This document shows, piece by piece, positions 10,458 to 21,480 of a stretch of 64,000 bases of DNA; position 1 is the stretch's first letter, and every line of letters begins with the position of its first letter. The notes under the pieces were generated by a model. The model had not been told where the DNA came from, did no database searches, and saw nothing but the letters and a program-made list of their open reading frames with translations. Source of the DNA: Deroplatys truncata (lineage: Eukaryota; Arthropoda; Insecta; Mantodea; Mantidae); the NCBI GenBank assembly GCA_030765065.1, contig CM060977.1, positions 128,530,295 through 128,594,294 on the forward strand, read 5' to 3'. Both the position numbers and the translations under genes were made by a program.

Positions 10458-11792
10458 ATAAGGTTCTGCATTCAATTATTGACATGTATAATACTACTGA
10501 ATAAAACCGTACACTTGTATAAATATTTAATTTTACAATGAAAGAGTAAGTTTTATTTAAAGTACATAAATAAGAAATATAAACAGAATTTACGTAATTT
10601 TTGTTAATTTGATTAGAAACGTCTGGTTTTGATATAATGTGCGCTCTCACAATATAAAATTGCAGGTTATGCCCAATAGCCTGGCAGCGCTTATTAGTAC
10701 TTATTTGCTCTCACCGCATTTACAAGCACATAATATTTCTGCTGCAGCGTAGTGGGCGATTAGACGCGTGCAGCCCACCATGATTCCTGTCATTACAACC
10801 AGTGAAAAAAGTTAGAGAGTTGGGTATCGTCTACTAGAAACCTCTAGAGACCGGAGATTAAATCCAGGCAGTTGTGTTTCTATTTATGAGCTTAATGTGT
10901 GGAAATATAACAAATTCGTGAAAAGAAATTCCTTTTTTAAAGACTTTTGGGGCTTTGGGCGGTCTAAAATGAGGTTTCAGTACCTATAATTTTTTCTGTG
11001 TATCAAAGCGTTATAAGAGACCAAAATAACACAAATATTGAAGAGATCAAATGTTTCAATTTTGAGGTTAAAGGGATTTTAGGAATTTTAGCACATATGA
11101 TACATCGGGTTTATATCGAGTTTTTAGGGCAGTTTCAATTCTACCATCGATGCACAGCAGATAGAGGTGGAAAAGCGTATATAAATGTAAAGTGCAGAGT
11201 ATATCTAATATGACATAACCGGCCTTCACAACTTTGACTTTTTCATAGAACGAGAAAAAGGAATTAGGAAACCCGATATATCATATGCCAGGTGGCTCAA
11301 CTGTGCCATATTTGACGTGTGCAGATAAACCTTCGTACGTTAAAAAAGCTGCAGAACTCAGCGGGGCAATACCAAGTAAACATAGGTCAGTTGGGAACTT
11401 GCGCATTAGCGCCCTAAAAATCAACAACTAACTACTACTACACCAGCAGTTCTCAAAAATGTTCATGTGGAGACACGGAGACGGATGGAACATCGTATCA
11501 AACAACAGGGTCAAAATTTCGAACACCTATTCAATGAAACAAGTCAGCTTAACAATACCGTTAGATGATGATGATAGTAATAATATTAACAATAACATTT
11601 ATAATAGCAGTGAAACAAATGGCATTCTCTCATGTTTGTTGCTTATAGTCTCTAATGTTAGACAAGAACATCGTAAAAATAATTAAAAAATAGCTAAGGG
11701 CGGATAGACATAGGCCAAATAAAGACATTTTACTTATTTGTCAGTCTAAAACGTAAGTTTATCCCTTCAAAAAATAAAATGAAACGCACTCG
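10458..11792. other. Unassigned AT-rich DNA
   Basis: No element boundary or coding match was recognised. Open frames of 64-75 codons here have no features and AT-rich composition. A motif GAGATTAAATCC near 10854 faintly resembles a B box but has no A box partner. Confidence 0.35.
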
Positions 11793-12385
11793 CGCATAAC
11801 TCAATAACAAAAAGTCGGATAAATACAAACTTGGTGTTTAGGTTCAGTACCTTACAAAGATGTGAACGAAGGTTTTCCAGAAAATCTCACCATCCGAAGC
11901 TACCATTTACATGGAACGTATTTCGAATTTTTTCTGAAAAATATTGTTTCAAGTACCATATAGTAAATATATTTACATGACAAATAAAATATATGTATTT
12001 AATTTTCCGAGAAACAGTCTGTGAAGTTCTCTTCATCCGGAAGGAATTTTGTATAATCTTGTATAACTGGTAAACTTTGAACGATAAACGGAATTGTGTG
12101 GTCAAAAAATGTAGATCTCTTTAAAACACAAAATTTATTTAAAATGTTATATGTGGCATCAGCCATTTTCAAGATATCTGCTATTAATGCCTCACATTGT
12201 TCAGTTCATTTCCTTTCTGTTGAACTCCTGTCAATTTTTAGTTGTCGTGGAAACAGTATGTGCAAACATTTATCTGATTAAAATGAAGTACATAGAAAAA
12301 TACGCTTTCGTAAGAATAATTTGTATACCCACTAATAAACGATGGAGAGTAGAGAAAGTCATCTAAATTTAAAACATTAGATTTG
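11793..12385 (-). mobile_element. R850-related older copy, 3' part lost
   Basis: It aligns by landmarks with other copies (AAACTTGGTGTTTAGGTTCA, CATTTACATGGAACG, TTGTATAACTGGTAAAC, GTAGAGAAAGTCAT) but is strongly diverged. The microsatellite and hairpin end are missing. Confidence 0.65.
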
Positions 12386-12431
12386 TTTTGTTATACTGTT
12401 CATTCCCACACAAACGCGCATTCCAAAATGC

Positions 12432-13225
12432 TTTTTACTTTCTCTACTACGCATAACAAGAAGAGGAAGTATTGCATTCCACCCAAACATTGCATATAGA
12501 TATTTCACCGGAAATACAGGTTTTAGGGTGCACTGAATCCAAATAGAGCAGTTTTGGAAACATGTCCGTGTGTGTGTCGGTCTGTGAACTGTCTAGCTCA
12601 AAAACGAACTGTCGGATAAACATCAAAACTTGTTACTTAGGTTTAGTATCTCCCAGAGATGGGACACGAAGGTTTTAAAAAAAATACCCCCATTCCAAAC
12701 TTACGCCTTACATTGGAACATTTTTCGAAAATTTTGATTTCCTCAAAAATGACTCTTAGGATTTTGATTTAAATATATATTTAAAATATTTTTATAGCAA
12801 ATGAAATGTATATCTTGAATTTTCTGGGTATGTCCCCAAAAGTCCTCTTCATTCTGAATGACTTTTTGCATATCTGGTAAACCCTAAGACATAGAAAAAA
12901 ATTCTACTACACAAAAAGTGTAGATCTCGTTAAAACAGACAGTTTATGTAATATACATTTTTTTTTGCTGAGTGAACATTTCCGAGATATTCCTTGTTAT
13001 TTCTTTGAATTTTCCAATACTTGTACTTTTTCTCAAATGGGAATTCTTATTCGTTTTTATGTCCTGGACATGCAAAGAGAATGGAATGCTCCACATAGCA
13101 ACCAGGTCTTAAAAGGTTTGACTAACGCTTAAAGCCTACCATATTCCCCTTGCACCCACAAGAAAATTATCAATAAGTTTCTGCAAATGTTTATCTCGAT
13201 TATCATGAAGTAGAAAGAATAATTT
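12432..13225 (-). mobile_element. R850 copy in a self-nested cluster (unit 1)
   Basis: It starts TTTTTACTTTCTCTACTACG (hairpin end), has GTGTGTGTCGGTCTGTG, and stops at GAAGTAGAAAGAATA, about 60 bp short of the family's other end, where the next unit begins in mid-element. Confidence 0.8.
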
Positions 13226-14622
13226 TGATTTCCTCAAAAACGGCTCTAAGGATTTGGATTGAAATATTATATGTTTAACATATTTTTATATCTAATGAAA
13301 TGTATATCTCGAATTTTCTGGGAATATCCCCAAAAGTCCTCTTCATTCTGAATGACTATTTACATAACTGGTAAACTATAAGACATAGAGAAAGTTTTAG
13401 TACACAAAAAGTGTATATGTCGTTAAAGCAGACAGTTTATGTAATATACATTTTTTTTGCCGAGTGACATTTCTGAGATATTCCTTATATTTGTTGAATG
13501 TTGCAGTAGTTATACATTTTGTCGAATGGGAATTCGTTCTTTTTACTTTCTCTACTACGTATAGTAAGTAGGGGAAGGTATTGTATTCCACCCAAAAATT
13601 CGATACCGAGATTTCACCGGAAATATATGCTTTGAGAACCCCTGAATCAAAAAAAAAGCATTTTTGGAAACATGCCCGTGTGTGTGTCTGTGTACAGCAT
13701 AACTCAGAAACGAACATTCGGATAAACACCAAACTTGGTATTTAGGTTCAGTATCTTCAAGAGATGCGACACAAGGTTTTCAAGAAAATCCCCCATTCCA
13801 GATTACCCTTTACATGGAACATTTTTCGAACATTTTAATCTTCTCATAAACGGCTCTAACGATTTTGATTAAAATATAATATGTTTAAGATATCTTCATG
13901 ACAAATGAAGTGTATATCTCGAATTTTCTGGGAATGTCTTCAAAAGTATTCTTCATTGTGAACGACTTTTGCATAACTGGTAAACCATAAGAGATAGACA
14001 AACCTTTACTACACAAAAATGTAGATCGCGTTAAAATACACAACTTATGTCATATACATTTTTTGTTGAGTGAATCGTTTTCGAGATATTGCTTGTTATT
14101 CCCTTACATTTTGCAATACTTATACTTTTTCTAAAATTTGTTACTCATTTTTTTTTGTCCTGGTAATGCAAAGAGAATGGAATACTCCACATAGCAACCA
14201 GCTCTTAAAATATTTGACTATAGCTTAATGCCTAGCAATTCCGCTTGCATCTACAAGAAGATTAGCAATAAGATTAACATTTCGATTAAAATGAAGCATA
14301 TGGGGAATAAGCGTTTGTAAAAATAGTTTGAGGAAGAGTAGAGAAAGCCATGTGAGTGTAACACGTCAGAATTTTTTATCTTATTTTTTTGTCCTGGGCA
14401 TGCAACAAGAATGGAATACACCACATAGCAACCAGCTCTTAAAAAATTTGAATATCGTTTAAAGCCTACCATATTCCCCTTTCATCTACAAGAAAATTAG
14501 CAATAAGATAGTTTCTGAAAATGTTTATCTCGATTAGCATGAAGTAGAAAGAATAAGCATTTGTAAAAATAGTTTTTACAAGAGTATAGAAAGCCACGTG
14601 TGTGCAACACATGGCATTTTTT
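13226..14622 (-). mobile_element. R850 copy (unit 2) split by another R850 copy
   Basis: Unit 2 starts internally (ATTTTGATTTCCTCAAAAAC), runs to 13539 at GGGAATTCGTTC, is interrupted by the complete copy at 13540-14377, then resumes with TTATTTTTTTGTCCTGGGCA and reaches the normal end (GCCACGTGTGTGCAACACAT) near 14622. The break falls at a T-rich site. Confidence 0.75.
13540..14377 (-). mobile_element. R850 repeat, full-length, nested in its own family
   Basis: A complete 838-bp copy with both ends (TTTTTACTTTCTCTACTACG and GTGTAACACGTCAGAATTTT), inserted into unit 2. The 111-codon open frame 13397-13732 crosses the junction of the two copies and is not a gene. Confidence 0.85.
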
Positions 14623-15454
14623 TATTCAGTGGACGTTTTAGATGTATTTCCTATTAAGTCTCGGTAACGAAGTTTTGGTTGGAAGGCAATACTAACTACG
14701 TGAAAGAGAAAGTAATTATTGTTAATATGCGTTTATTAGTTATACTTTATCTACTTGTTTCTCTGAGAGGATAATAAGAAATGCGATGTTGCCAGAATCT
14801 CTGTCTATTAAGAGGAACCGTCAGATGAAAGAGATGCCGTTTTCATTATTCCCTGCGTTTTAAGTTTAATCAGAGGGATACTGTTGTAGAGTGCCAGGTA
14901 AGCAAATGCTGGGCTTTAGTGGGCTCACAAGAGGGGGCTAATTACGTCCATCAGGCGCAGGGGCAAGCTGATGACAAACTCGAATGGGCCACGCCCCCAC
15001 CCCTTCAATTACATGAACTGCATCCGACATCCACTGCTCTGCCCACTCCCCCTCCTCTTTTTGTGTCCGGTTCCATCAAGACTATGTCAAACAAAACATT
15101 GTGCGTCTCAGATTCCGAAGATGCTCCCCAGCTTCTGCCCAGCATCCTAGCTCCAGCTAGCTTCTCTTGCTATGTGTACAGCCTATGTAACAGGGAAAAT
15201 AGTATTTAATTTACCATCCTCTGCAATCGTAGCTTGAAACCTTTACTGGCTGTTATTTTAATCTCTGCATGTAATTAACGTATTCTATAAATAGAATATT
15301 TAAGAGTATTGGCATGTACTACAGTTATATTCGTTTACTATTCCATCAGTTATCTCTAAACTCAAATTAAAGATTAACTGAATGATTAAGCGAGCATACA
15401 TTTCAGAATATTTGACCTAAAAATCAAGAATAAAAGACATTAGATTTACATTTT
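14623..15454. other. Unassigned DNA with a GC-richer open frame
   Basis: A 96-codon open frame (14919-15209, plus) is richer in GC than its surroundings and contains proline stretches (ATPPPLQLHEL, PTPPPLF). No domain, splice sites or homologue were recognised, so it is not called as a gene. An exon of an unrecognised gene or a transcript fragment is possible. Confidence 0.25.
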
Positions 15455-16684
15455 CCAACTTGACTTTCAACCACATACCTATAATGGGAGATGCAGCATT
15501 GTATTCTACCCTAAATTTCTATATCTACATTTCACAAATACATGAACGCTCCCCATATATAGGACCATGTATGTTTGTGTATATAGCAGAACTCAAATAC
15601 GAAACATCGGGTAAATGTCACATTTGGCATTTAGGTTAACCACTTCTAAACATGGCACACATAAATTTTTCAGAAAATATCCCCACCTCTCTCTCTCTCT
15701 TTCATGAAAAAAAATGCATTGTGTTTTATTTTCTCATAAGTGGCTTTATTAAAGCATGAATACTCGGGACACCTGCACGACTAATAAGGTTGCCTTCACT
15801 CTGTATACATTTTGTATAACTGGTCAACTATAAGAGACATAAAGCTTGCTGCACGAACAACCGAACGAGATGGCTTCGCGGTAACGTCTGAAGCTTGCAT
15901 TCGGGAGATGCTAGGTTGGATTCCCGGTGGCCGCCCGCTGTGACCATGGGTTTTTCGTGGTTTTACCTGGTTGACACAGACGAATACTGGAGTGGTGTAT
16001 TCTAACCACAGATTTCCTTCTCTTCTTCTGAAACTTCTTCTCGGCCCCGCTAGAGGGAAGCCTTTCGAACCTCCCCTGCCGGGTCGTGTTTCCCTGATCC
16101 CACTGGGGTGGAGGGGGTCTTCTTACGACTCTTCTTAGCCAGGTGGTCAAGACTGAAACTGTTAGCAAACTCTGCGCGTTCCTGTCGACTTACGCCGCCC
16201 TCGCTCAGCAACCCATACGTCTCCTGCGGTTTCCTCACCTCATCCATTCCTCCCGGGTGTGTACGTACAAAAGATCCATGGTGGGTCGAGGTGCTAGATG
16301 TCTCTTCGTCAACTAGTTCTATCCTAACCTATCCTTATGCACGAAAAAGGTAGATAATGCAAAAGCACAAAATTTAAATCATAGTGTGTTGAGAGATAAT
16401 CGTAATTATTATGAATTTTTAAGACATTTTGAGTGATAAAGTCACCATTATTTTGTCTCTCGCAATGTCTTACAAAAAGTGTGAAATTTTAAAGCCAGTA
16501 TACCTATAGCCTTCTGTGCCCCTCTTGCCACAAAAAATGTGTAATTAAAAAATTTCTGCAAATATTTACCTCAATTAAACTGAAGTAATTAAAAAAACTA
16601 AGCTTATGTAAGAATAAATGAATGCGAGGCATAAAAATGTATAATGGTGACAGAAAGTCATGTAAAAGTGACATACGGTTTCTA
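15455..16684 (-). mobile_element. R850-related old copy split by a SINE
   Basis: Landmarks of the family remain (TTGTATTCTACCCTAAATTT, GGCATTTAGGTTAACC, TTTGTATAACTGGTCAACT, GACAGAAAGTCATGTAAAAG) on either side of an inserted SINE at 15858-16337. It is among the most diverged copies here. Confidence 0.6.
15858..16337 (+). mobile_element. tRNA-derived SINE with target-site duplication
   Basis: A 480-bp insert flanked by TGCACGAA at 15850-15857 and 16338-16345. The head has A-box-like TGGCTTCGCGG and B-box-like GGTTGGATTCCC with a tRNA-like middle, followed by GGGTTTTTCGTGGTTTTACC, a motif shared with the copies near 1.5 kb and 62.8 kb. Open frames of 65-85 codons here are incidental to its GC content. 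Confidence 0.8.
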
Positions 16685-17087
16685 GTTTCTGTCCACTAAA
16701 GTCCTGTTAACCCATAAATCCTTTTCGGATAAGGAATAATACGATTGCAATGAGCAAAGTTGAATAACTGTTAAGAATCAAATGAGCTTTTTAAAGTGTT
16801 GATTCTGTATCGACAACATAAAAGAATTAATACAAAATAAGACAGTATAATTTTGAAGCATATATTGCATTTATTCCATCCTGAAAAAAGAATTTCATAG
16901 AATATGTAGAACTTTCTTATAGTAACCATTGGACAGCACTTAATATCTATTATGAAAGGAAAACTCAACATCTTTTTATAAAATTGAGATCTCTCTTAAA
17001 TAACAAATACGGTTTAAGACAAGAATGCACTTTAACTCGGCTTTTATTTAATATTTACAAGAACGATACTTCCGAAGTTTAAAACAA
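16685..17087. other. Unassigned AT-rich DNA
   Basis: Nothing recognised. A diverged piece of the R850 older subfamily is possible but could not be aligned by eye. Confidence 0.3.
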
Positions 17088-17250
17088 ACAATTCTGATCC
17101 GATACATTCACATGACTTTCTCCACTCTCTTATATTAGCGGATAATCAAATATTTTTATTAAATCTTATTTTTCTATCTACTACATTTAATCTAAATAAA
17201 CCTTTGCAGAAATAACTACGTTGCACAGTTCGTTAATTGGGATTAAATTA
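17088..17250 (+). mobile_element. R850-related fragment (start end only)
   Basis: It contains TTCTGATCCGATACATTCAC, TGACTTTCTCCAC and the CTACTACATTTAATCTAAAT segment that recurs at 57.3 kb. It stops after about 160 bp. Confidence 0.6.
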
Positions 17251-17449
17251 GATCAAAGATAATCACTCCAATTACTGCTCTTTCCAAACAGTGTGATTTT
17301 TATTCAAACATGGAGAAAAGAAATCACGAATAACCGTGGATTAATTACAAAAATTATTCCAAAATCGAAACGGACGAAAAATATTGGACATCCGAAATGA
17401 ACTTCTAAGTTAAACAGCGTATTAATTTCAAAGATGGTAGGTAAATATA

Positions 17450-18688
17450 CACTATGTGATCTAAAGTATCCGGACACCTGGCTGAAAATGACGTACAATT
17501 TCGTGGCGCCCTCCATCGGTAATGCTGGAAGTCAATATGGTGTTGCCCACCCTTAGCCCTGATGACAGCGTTCACTCTCGCAGACATACTTTCAATCAGG
17601 TGCTGAAAGTTTTCTTGGGGAATGGCAGCACTCCCATTCTTCACGGAGTGCGGAACTGAGAGGTATCGATGTAGGTCGGTGAGGCCTGGTACGAAGTCGG
17701 CGTTCCAAAACATCCCAAAGGTGTTCTATAGGATTCAAGTCAGGACTCTGTACAAGCCAGTCCATTACAGGGATGTTATTGTCTTGTAACCACTCCCACA
17801 GCCCGTGCAGTATGAACAGGTGCTCGATAGTGTTGAAAGATGCAATCGCCATCCCCGAATTTCTCTTCAACAATGGGAAGCAAGAAGATGCTTAGAATAT
17901 CAACGTAAGTCTGCTCTGTGATCTTGTCACGCAAAACAACAAGGGGTGCAAGCCCCCTCCTGGAAAAACACGACCACATCATAACACCACCACCTCCGAA
18001 TTTCACTGTTGGCACTACACACGCTGGCAGATGACGTTCACCGGGCATTCGCCGTACCCAGACCCTGCCATCGGACCGCCACATTGTGTACCGTGATTCA
18101 TCACTCCACACAACGTTTTGCCACTGTTCAATCGTGTAATTCTGGCGCTCCTTACACCAAGCGAGGCTTGTTTGGCATTTTCCTGCGTGATGTGTGGCTT
18201 ATCAGCAGCCGCTCGACCATGGAATCCAAAGTTTCTCACCTCACGCCTGTCATAGTACTTGGAGTGGATCGTGATGCAGTTTGGAATTCCTGTGTGATGG
18301 TCTGGATAGATCTCTGCCTATTACTTACTCTTTGGGACCCTCTTCAAATGTCGGCGGTCTCTGTCAGTCATCAGACGAGGTCGGCCTGTACGCTTTTATG
18401 CTGTACATGTCCCTTCACGTTTCCACTTCACTATCACATCAGAAACAGTGGACCTAGGGATGTTTAGGAGTGTGGAAACATACAGACTTCTGGCACAAGT
18501 GGCACCCAATCACCTGACCATGTTCGAAGTCCGTGAGTTCCACGGAGCGTCCCATTCTCTGTTTCACGATATCTAATGACTACTGAGGTCGCTGATAATG
18601 AGTACCAGGCAGTAGGTGTCAGCACAATTCACCTAAGATGAAAAACGTATGTTTGTGGGGTTGTCCGGGTACTTTAGATCACATAGTG
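17450..18688 (-). mobile_element. Tc1-like transposon, complete ends
   Basis: TIRs CACTATGTGATCTAAAGTA and, at the right end, the same sequence in inverse, with TA on each side (17448-17449, 18689-18690). Length is 1239 bp, usual for Tc1 elements. The transposase on the minus strand is broken (separate entry). A second copy of the family begins at 63133. Confidence 0.95.
17500..18560 (-). pseudogene. Tc1-family transposase, frameshifted
   Basis: A cut-and-paste transposase of the Tc1/mariner superfamily (DD34E). The first catalytic Asp is in LWSDES near 18100, followed by WRSDGRVW and the VVPTVKFGGGGVMMWSCFS block. The second catalytic Asp, in the QHDxAPVHTA motif, is changed to Tyr (QHYRAPVHTA, about 17828). 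SPDLNPIEHLWDVLERR near 17720 holds the third acidic residue (Glu). These pieces lie in three different minus-strand frames. The N-terminal helix-turn-helix region (about 18240-18560) is heavily decayed; motifs such as RPRLMTDR-like are visible only out of frame. The element cannot encode active enzyme. Confidence 0.9.
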
Positions 18689-18689
18689 T

Positions 18690-19444
18690 ATTTATTTTAG
18701 TTGTAATATGTGGTATGAAGGTACTTGAACATGAAATAAATGTCATTATAGGAAAGAATTTAAGAAGAAAAACTTCTGTTACATGATTCGGAAATGTGGA
18801 TAATATATGCGCATATTTGCAAACAAGTATAAGCAATGAGAATTAAGTAGTGGAAAGTTGCACTACATTATATCAAAGAAAAGTGAGGCAATAAAAATAT
18901 ATATTTATATTCTCGTGGAATCAAAACATTCTAGAATACAGGGAAAGAACGAAAAATCATCTATTAAATACATTCATTACAAACATGCAATCACAATAAC
19001 TACAAAGATGTAGGTAGACTTGTAAACAATGGAACTAAGTGCGAGGGCGGACTGGTTTAGGAGTTGAAAAATGATACGATACCACACATGCATCCAAAGT
19101 CCTTCGCTGTTGTCTGGCCTTCATGAGCATTAAAACATTTGGATAGATTTAACATAATACTTTCTATACGCCTAGAAATAGGTCAAAGAAACTATACGAC
19201 ACAAGCATCCTACATAAAATGTTGATATGCAGCAAATTTAGTCTTGTGTGCGTGAATCTTTTATAAGAATAAATGGTGGTAATGATGCTAGCTAATGCAT
19301 AGCCAATGAGACACGATAAGTGTTTTTCAGTGAATTATTTTGAGACATTCTTAAAGGTAAACATTTATGGTATGGAATGCAGTTTTTTATATACAGATAG
19401 GAACTAGATCCGTTTAACTAAAGTCAGAAGTTATACAGAGATTC
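18690..19444. other. Unassigned AT-rich DNA
   Basis: No recognisable element or coding match. Confidence 0.35.
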
Positions 19445-20270
19445 GCTTTATTGCGGGGCCACGGATCTCGCGTAAGCATACTCCGCGCACTGTCTATTAC
19501 ACTGTGGAGATTTCCGTTCTAAATCCCTCCCATTACATACTCACAAGTGATAGTAACATGCACATGAGTACTAACCTTGTTATAAGTGGTGTTGAAAGTA
19601 GTGCTCTTCTGCATAGATGCATTCATGGCATTTTCGGATGAAATTTCCGTTCATACTATCAAGTTCTTGTTGCGTACTTCTCATAATTTCTGTTCTTATA
19701 TTGTCTTTAAATTCTTCTATGTTATGGAGATTATTCCTACAAACTTTCGAATGGTGCAAATGATGTACCAACTTCGTCAGCTCTTCCTCCGTTAGAACGT
19801 TTCGATTTCGCTTCTTAGGTTTAGCGATTAGCGATTACGTTATCCTTATTAACCGTCTAGCAATTTTTCTACCTGTAACTGGAATACCAGGAATTCCTTC
19901 TGAATTTGTCTACACAAATTTCTATATAATCCGGTATGTACTGTATATAAAAATTCGTTGTTCAGGCTGAATTTGTCGGTATGCATATTAGTGGACTAAT
20001 TATAACAATAACAAGAATACTCTTGACCAAATCACACACAACAGCGTCCATAAACAAAAATATTTGTGTTAAATAAATTTTCATCTTTGAGATGCACAAT
20101 GCACAAACCCTAACACTTACGGCACGAACAGAAGGTAGCAACCCGCCTTGAGCGGATGATTCACTACTAGTGTGCAGTGGAAAAATACCGAGGTCACCGC
20201 AGTGCAGGCGGAGCATGAATACACGCGATATCGCCAATATGTGGCCCCACCATACAGCGTATTGAACTGA
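19445..20270 (-). mobile_element. Internally deleted DDE transposon, copy B
   Basis: Homologous, inverted, to 47600-48410. On the minus strand it opens with TGGTGGGGCCACATATTGG and closes with ATCCGTGGCCCCGCAATAAA, giving short inverted ends (GGGGCCAC). It retains only the transposase C-terminus (19580-19771) and a 5' segment with LLPSVRAVSVRVCALCISKM, which is also present in the other copy. Most catalytic sequence has been deleted. Confidence 0.65.
19580..19795 (-). pseudogene. C-terminus of an IS630/DUF4817-type transposase
   Basis: The last 60 or so residues read KVCRNNLHNIEEFKDNIRTE, then CHECIYAEEHYFQHHL and stop. This matches the usual end of insect DDE_3 transposases (VYRNNPxxIDELKxNI ... 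ALQRCxxxNGGHFQHLL). No catalytic residues are present in this segment. Confidence 0.7.
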
Positions 20271-20410
20271 GCTGCTATGGTTCTTAAGTCCCGTTCTATA
20301 TCGGGCGTGAAAGACCCGAAATTTTGCTCAGAGGCCTCTTTATCAGGTTTGAGGTTCTTTTTACGTGCCGTAAGTCGACGACACGGGACCACCAGCTTTA
20401 TTTCCCTTTC
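20271..20410 (-). mobile_element. SINE body fragment (GGCACGTAAAA family)
   Basis: On the minus strand: GGGAAATAAAGCTGGTGGTC, then TTACGGCACGTAAAAAGAAC, then GATAAAGAGGCCTCTGAGCA. The same order is at 41745-41990, where a tRNA-like head is attached. Only the body remains here, next to the transposon copy. Confidence 0.7.
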
Positions 20411-20929
20411 GAACCATACACTATGTAATATGTATGTGCAGTGGCAAAGGTGAAATAATATCCTCTACTATAATAATTTCTCCCCAAAGAGGAAGTTACT
20501 CAACTGTTCGAGTTAAAGAAAAATCACCAGGAAGGTCTCGCCCAATTGCGCAGTATTTGTTGGTGGATGCACACTTTGTACTGGTGTAAACAAAAAATGA
20601 CAATGTTTTATCCTTCCGCATTCTATATTCCATAATAAATAATCTGGTGTTCTCAGAATCCAATTATTAAGGCTTTGATATTTTAATAAGGTCTTTGTTC
20701 AGAACATGTAACACAGATTGCCAATAATATGGGAAATCTTCGGGTGGGGGTTTCATAGAAGATATGTAAACTTTTCTTGCTTGTTTTATAAACATAATAT
20801 TGCTCATTTTGAGCGCAACAGTCGTTTTTCGGTGTACACCTTCAAGTACTTAGGTTACTTATTTCTAACAGTACTTCCTACCAAAGATGCTCATAAAAGC
20901 TTGCTGTGAACTCTGCATCACCACAACAC
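20411..20929. other. Unassigned DNA
   Basis: Nothing recognised. A 63-codon open frame (20718-20909) has no features. Confidence 0.3.
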
Positions 20930-21480
20930 CCTCTCAATATCGTGTATGTCTATGGTACACGTTGACATCATCCTTAAAATCGCTCGCGAAGAATTCCCGA
21001 GATATTAGCAACTCTTGAGTATATAATAGCTTATAAGTGATCAATTAAGTAAGAATGCAATGGATTGAGGTTGAGGAGGTCAAACAGGACAGCATATTGG
21101 CCTCCCATTAACTATCCATTAGTTCTGAAATCGTTGATCTAGTATCTTTCAGCAGAGAAAGCAGAATGAGGCAACCGTTGCTCTATGAACCACACAAATT
21201 GAATTGTAGTCAGTGGAATGTATCCAATAAACCATCTAAACGGTTTGTTCAAACGCAATGTGATCCTCGTGTCAAACTTGCACCTAAAATCAATATGCTG
21301 CTAACTACTCCAAACATTAATGCTAAATTGCTGTTGGTGTCTTGATTCCAAAACCCCATGGGATCACATGTTTATCGAGAATGATCTACACTACACTCCT
21401 AGTAAAATGTACCATGGTGAAGAGCATATTAAGAGAAAGTTTTAATCCTTAACACAAGCTAACACCCAGTACCCAAACGT
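20930..21480 (-). pseudogene. Degenerate IS630/DUF4817-type transposase
   Basis: Minus-strand translation, moving between frames, gives HGVLESRHQQQFSINVWSS (about 21390-21300), then LRLNKPFRWFI, then IPLTTIQFVWFIEQRLPHSA (where active members have the second catalytic Asp in a WFMHDGAPPH-like motif), then WIVNGRPICCPV and PPQPQSIAFLL, corresponding to RWIGRGGPIxWPPRSPDLxPLDFFLWG. The order and spacing match the central domain of insect DDE_3 transposases. The second Asp is lost (HDGAP to EQRLP) and stops are frequent. No TIRs were located. Confidence 0.7.

Noticed and set aside
13397-13732. 111-codon minus-strand frame
   Set aside because: It spans the junction of two nested R850 copies.
15911-16353. 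Open frames of 65-85 codons on both strands
   Set aside because: They coincide with a SINE bounded by an 8-bp duplication; frame length follows its GC content.
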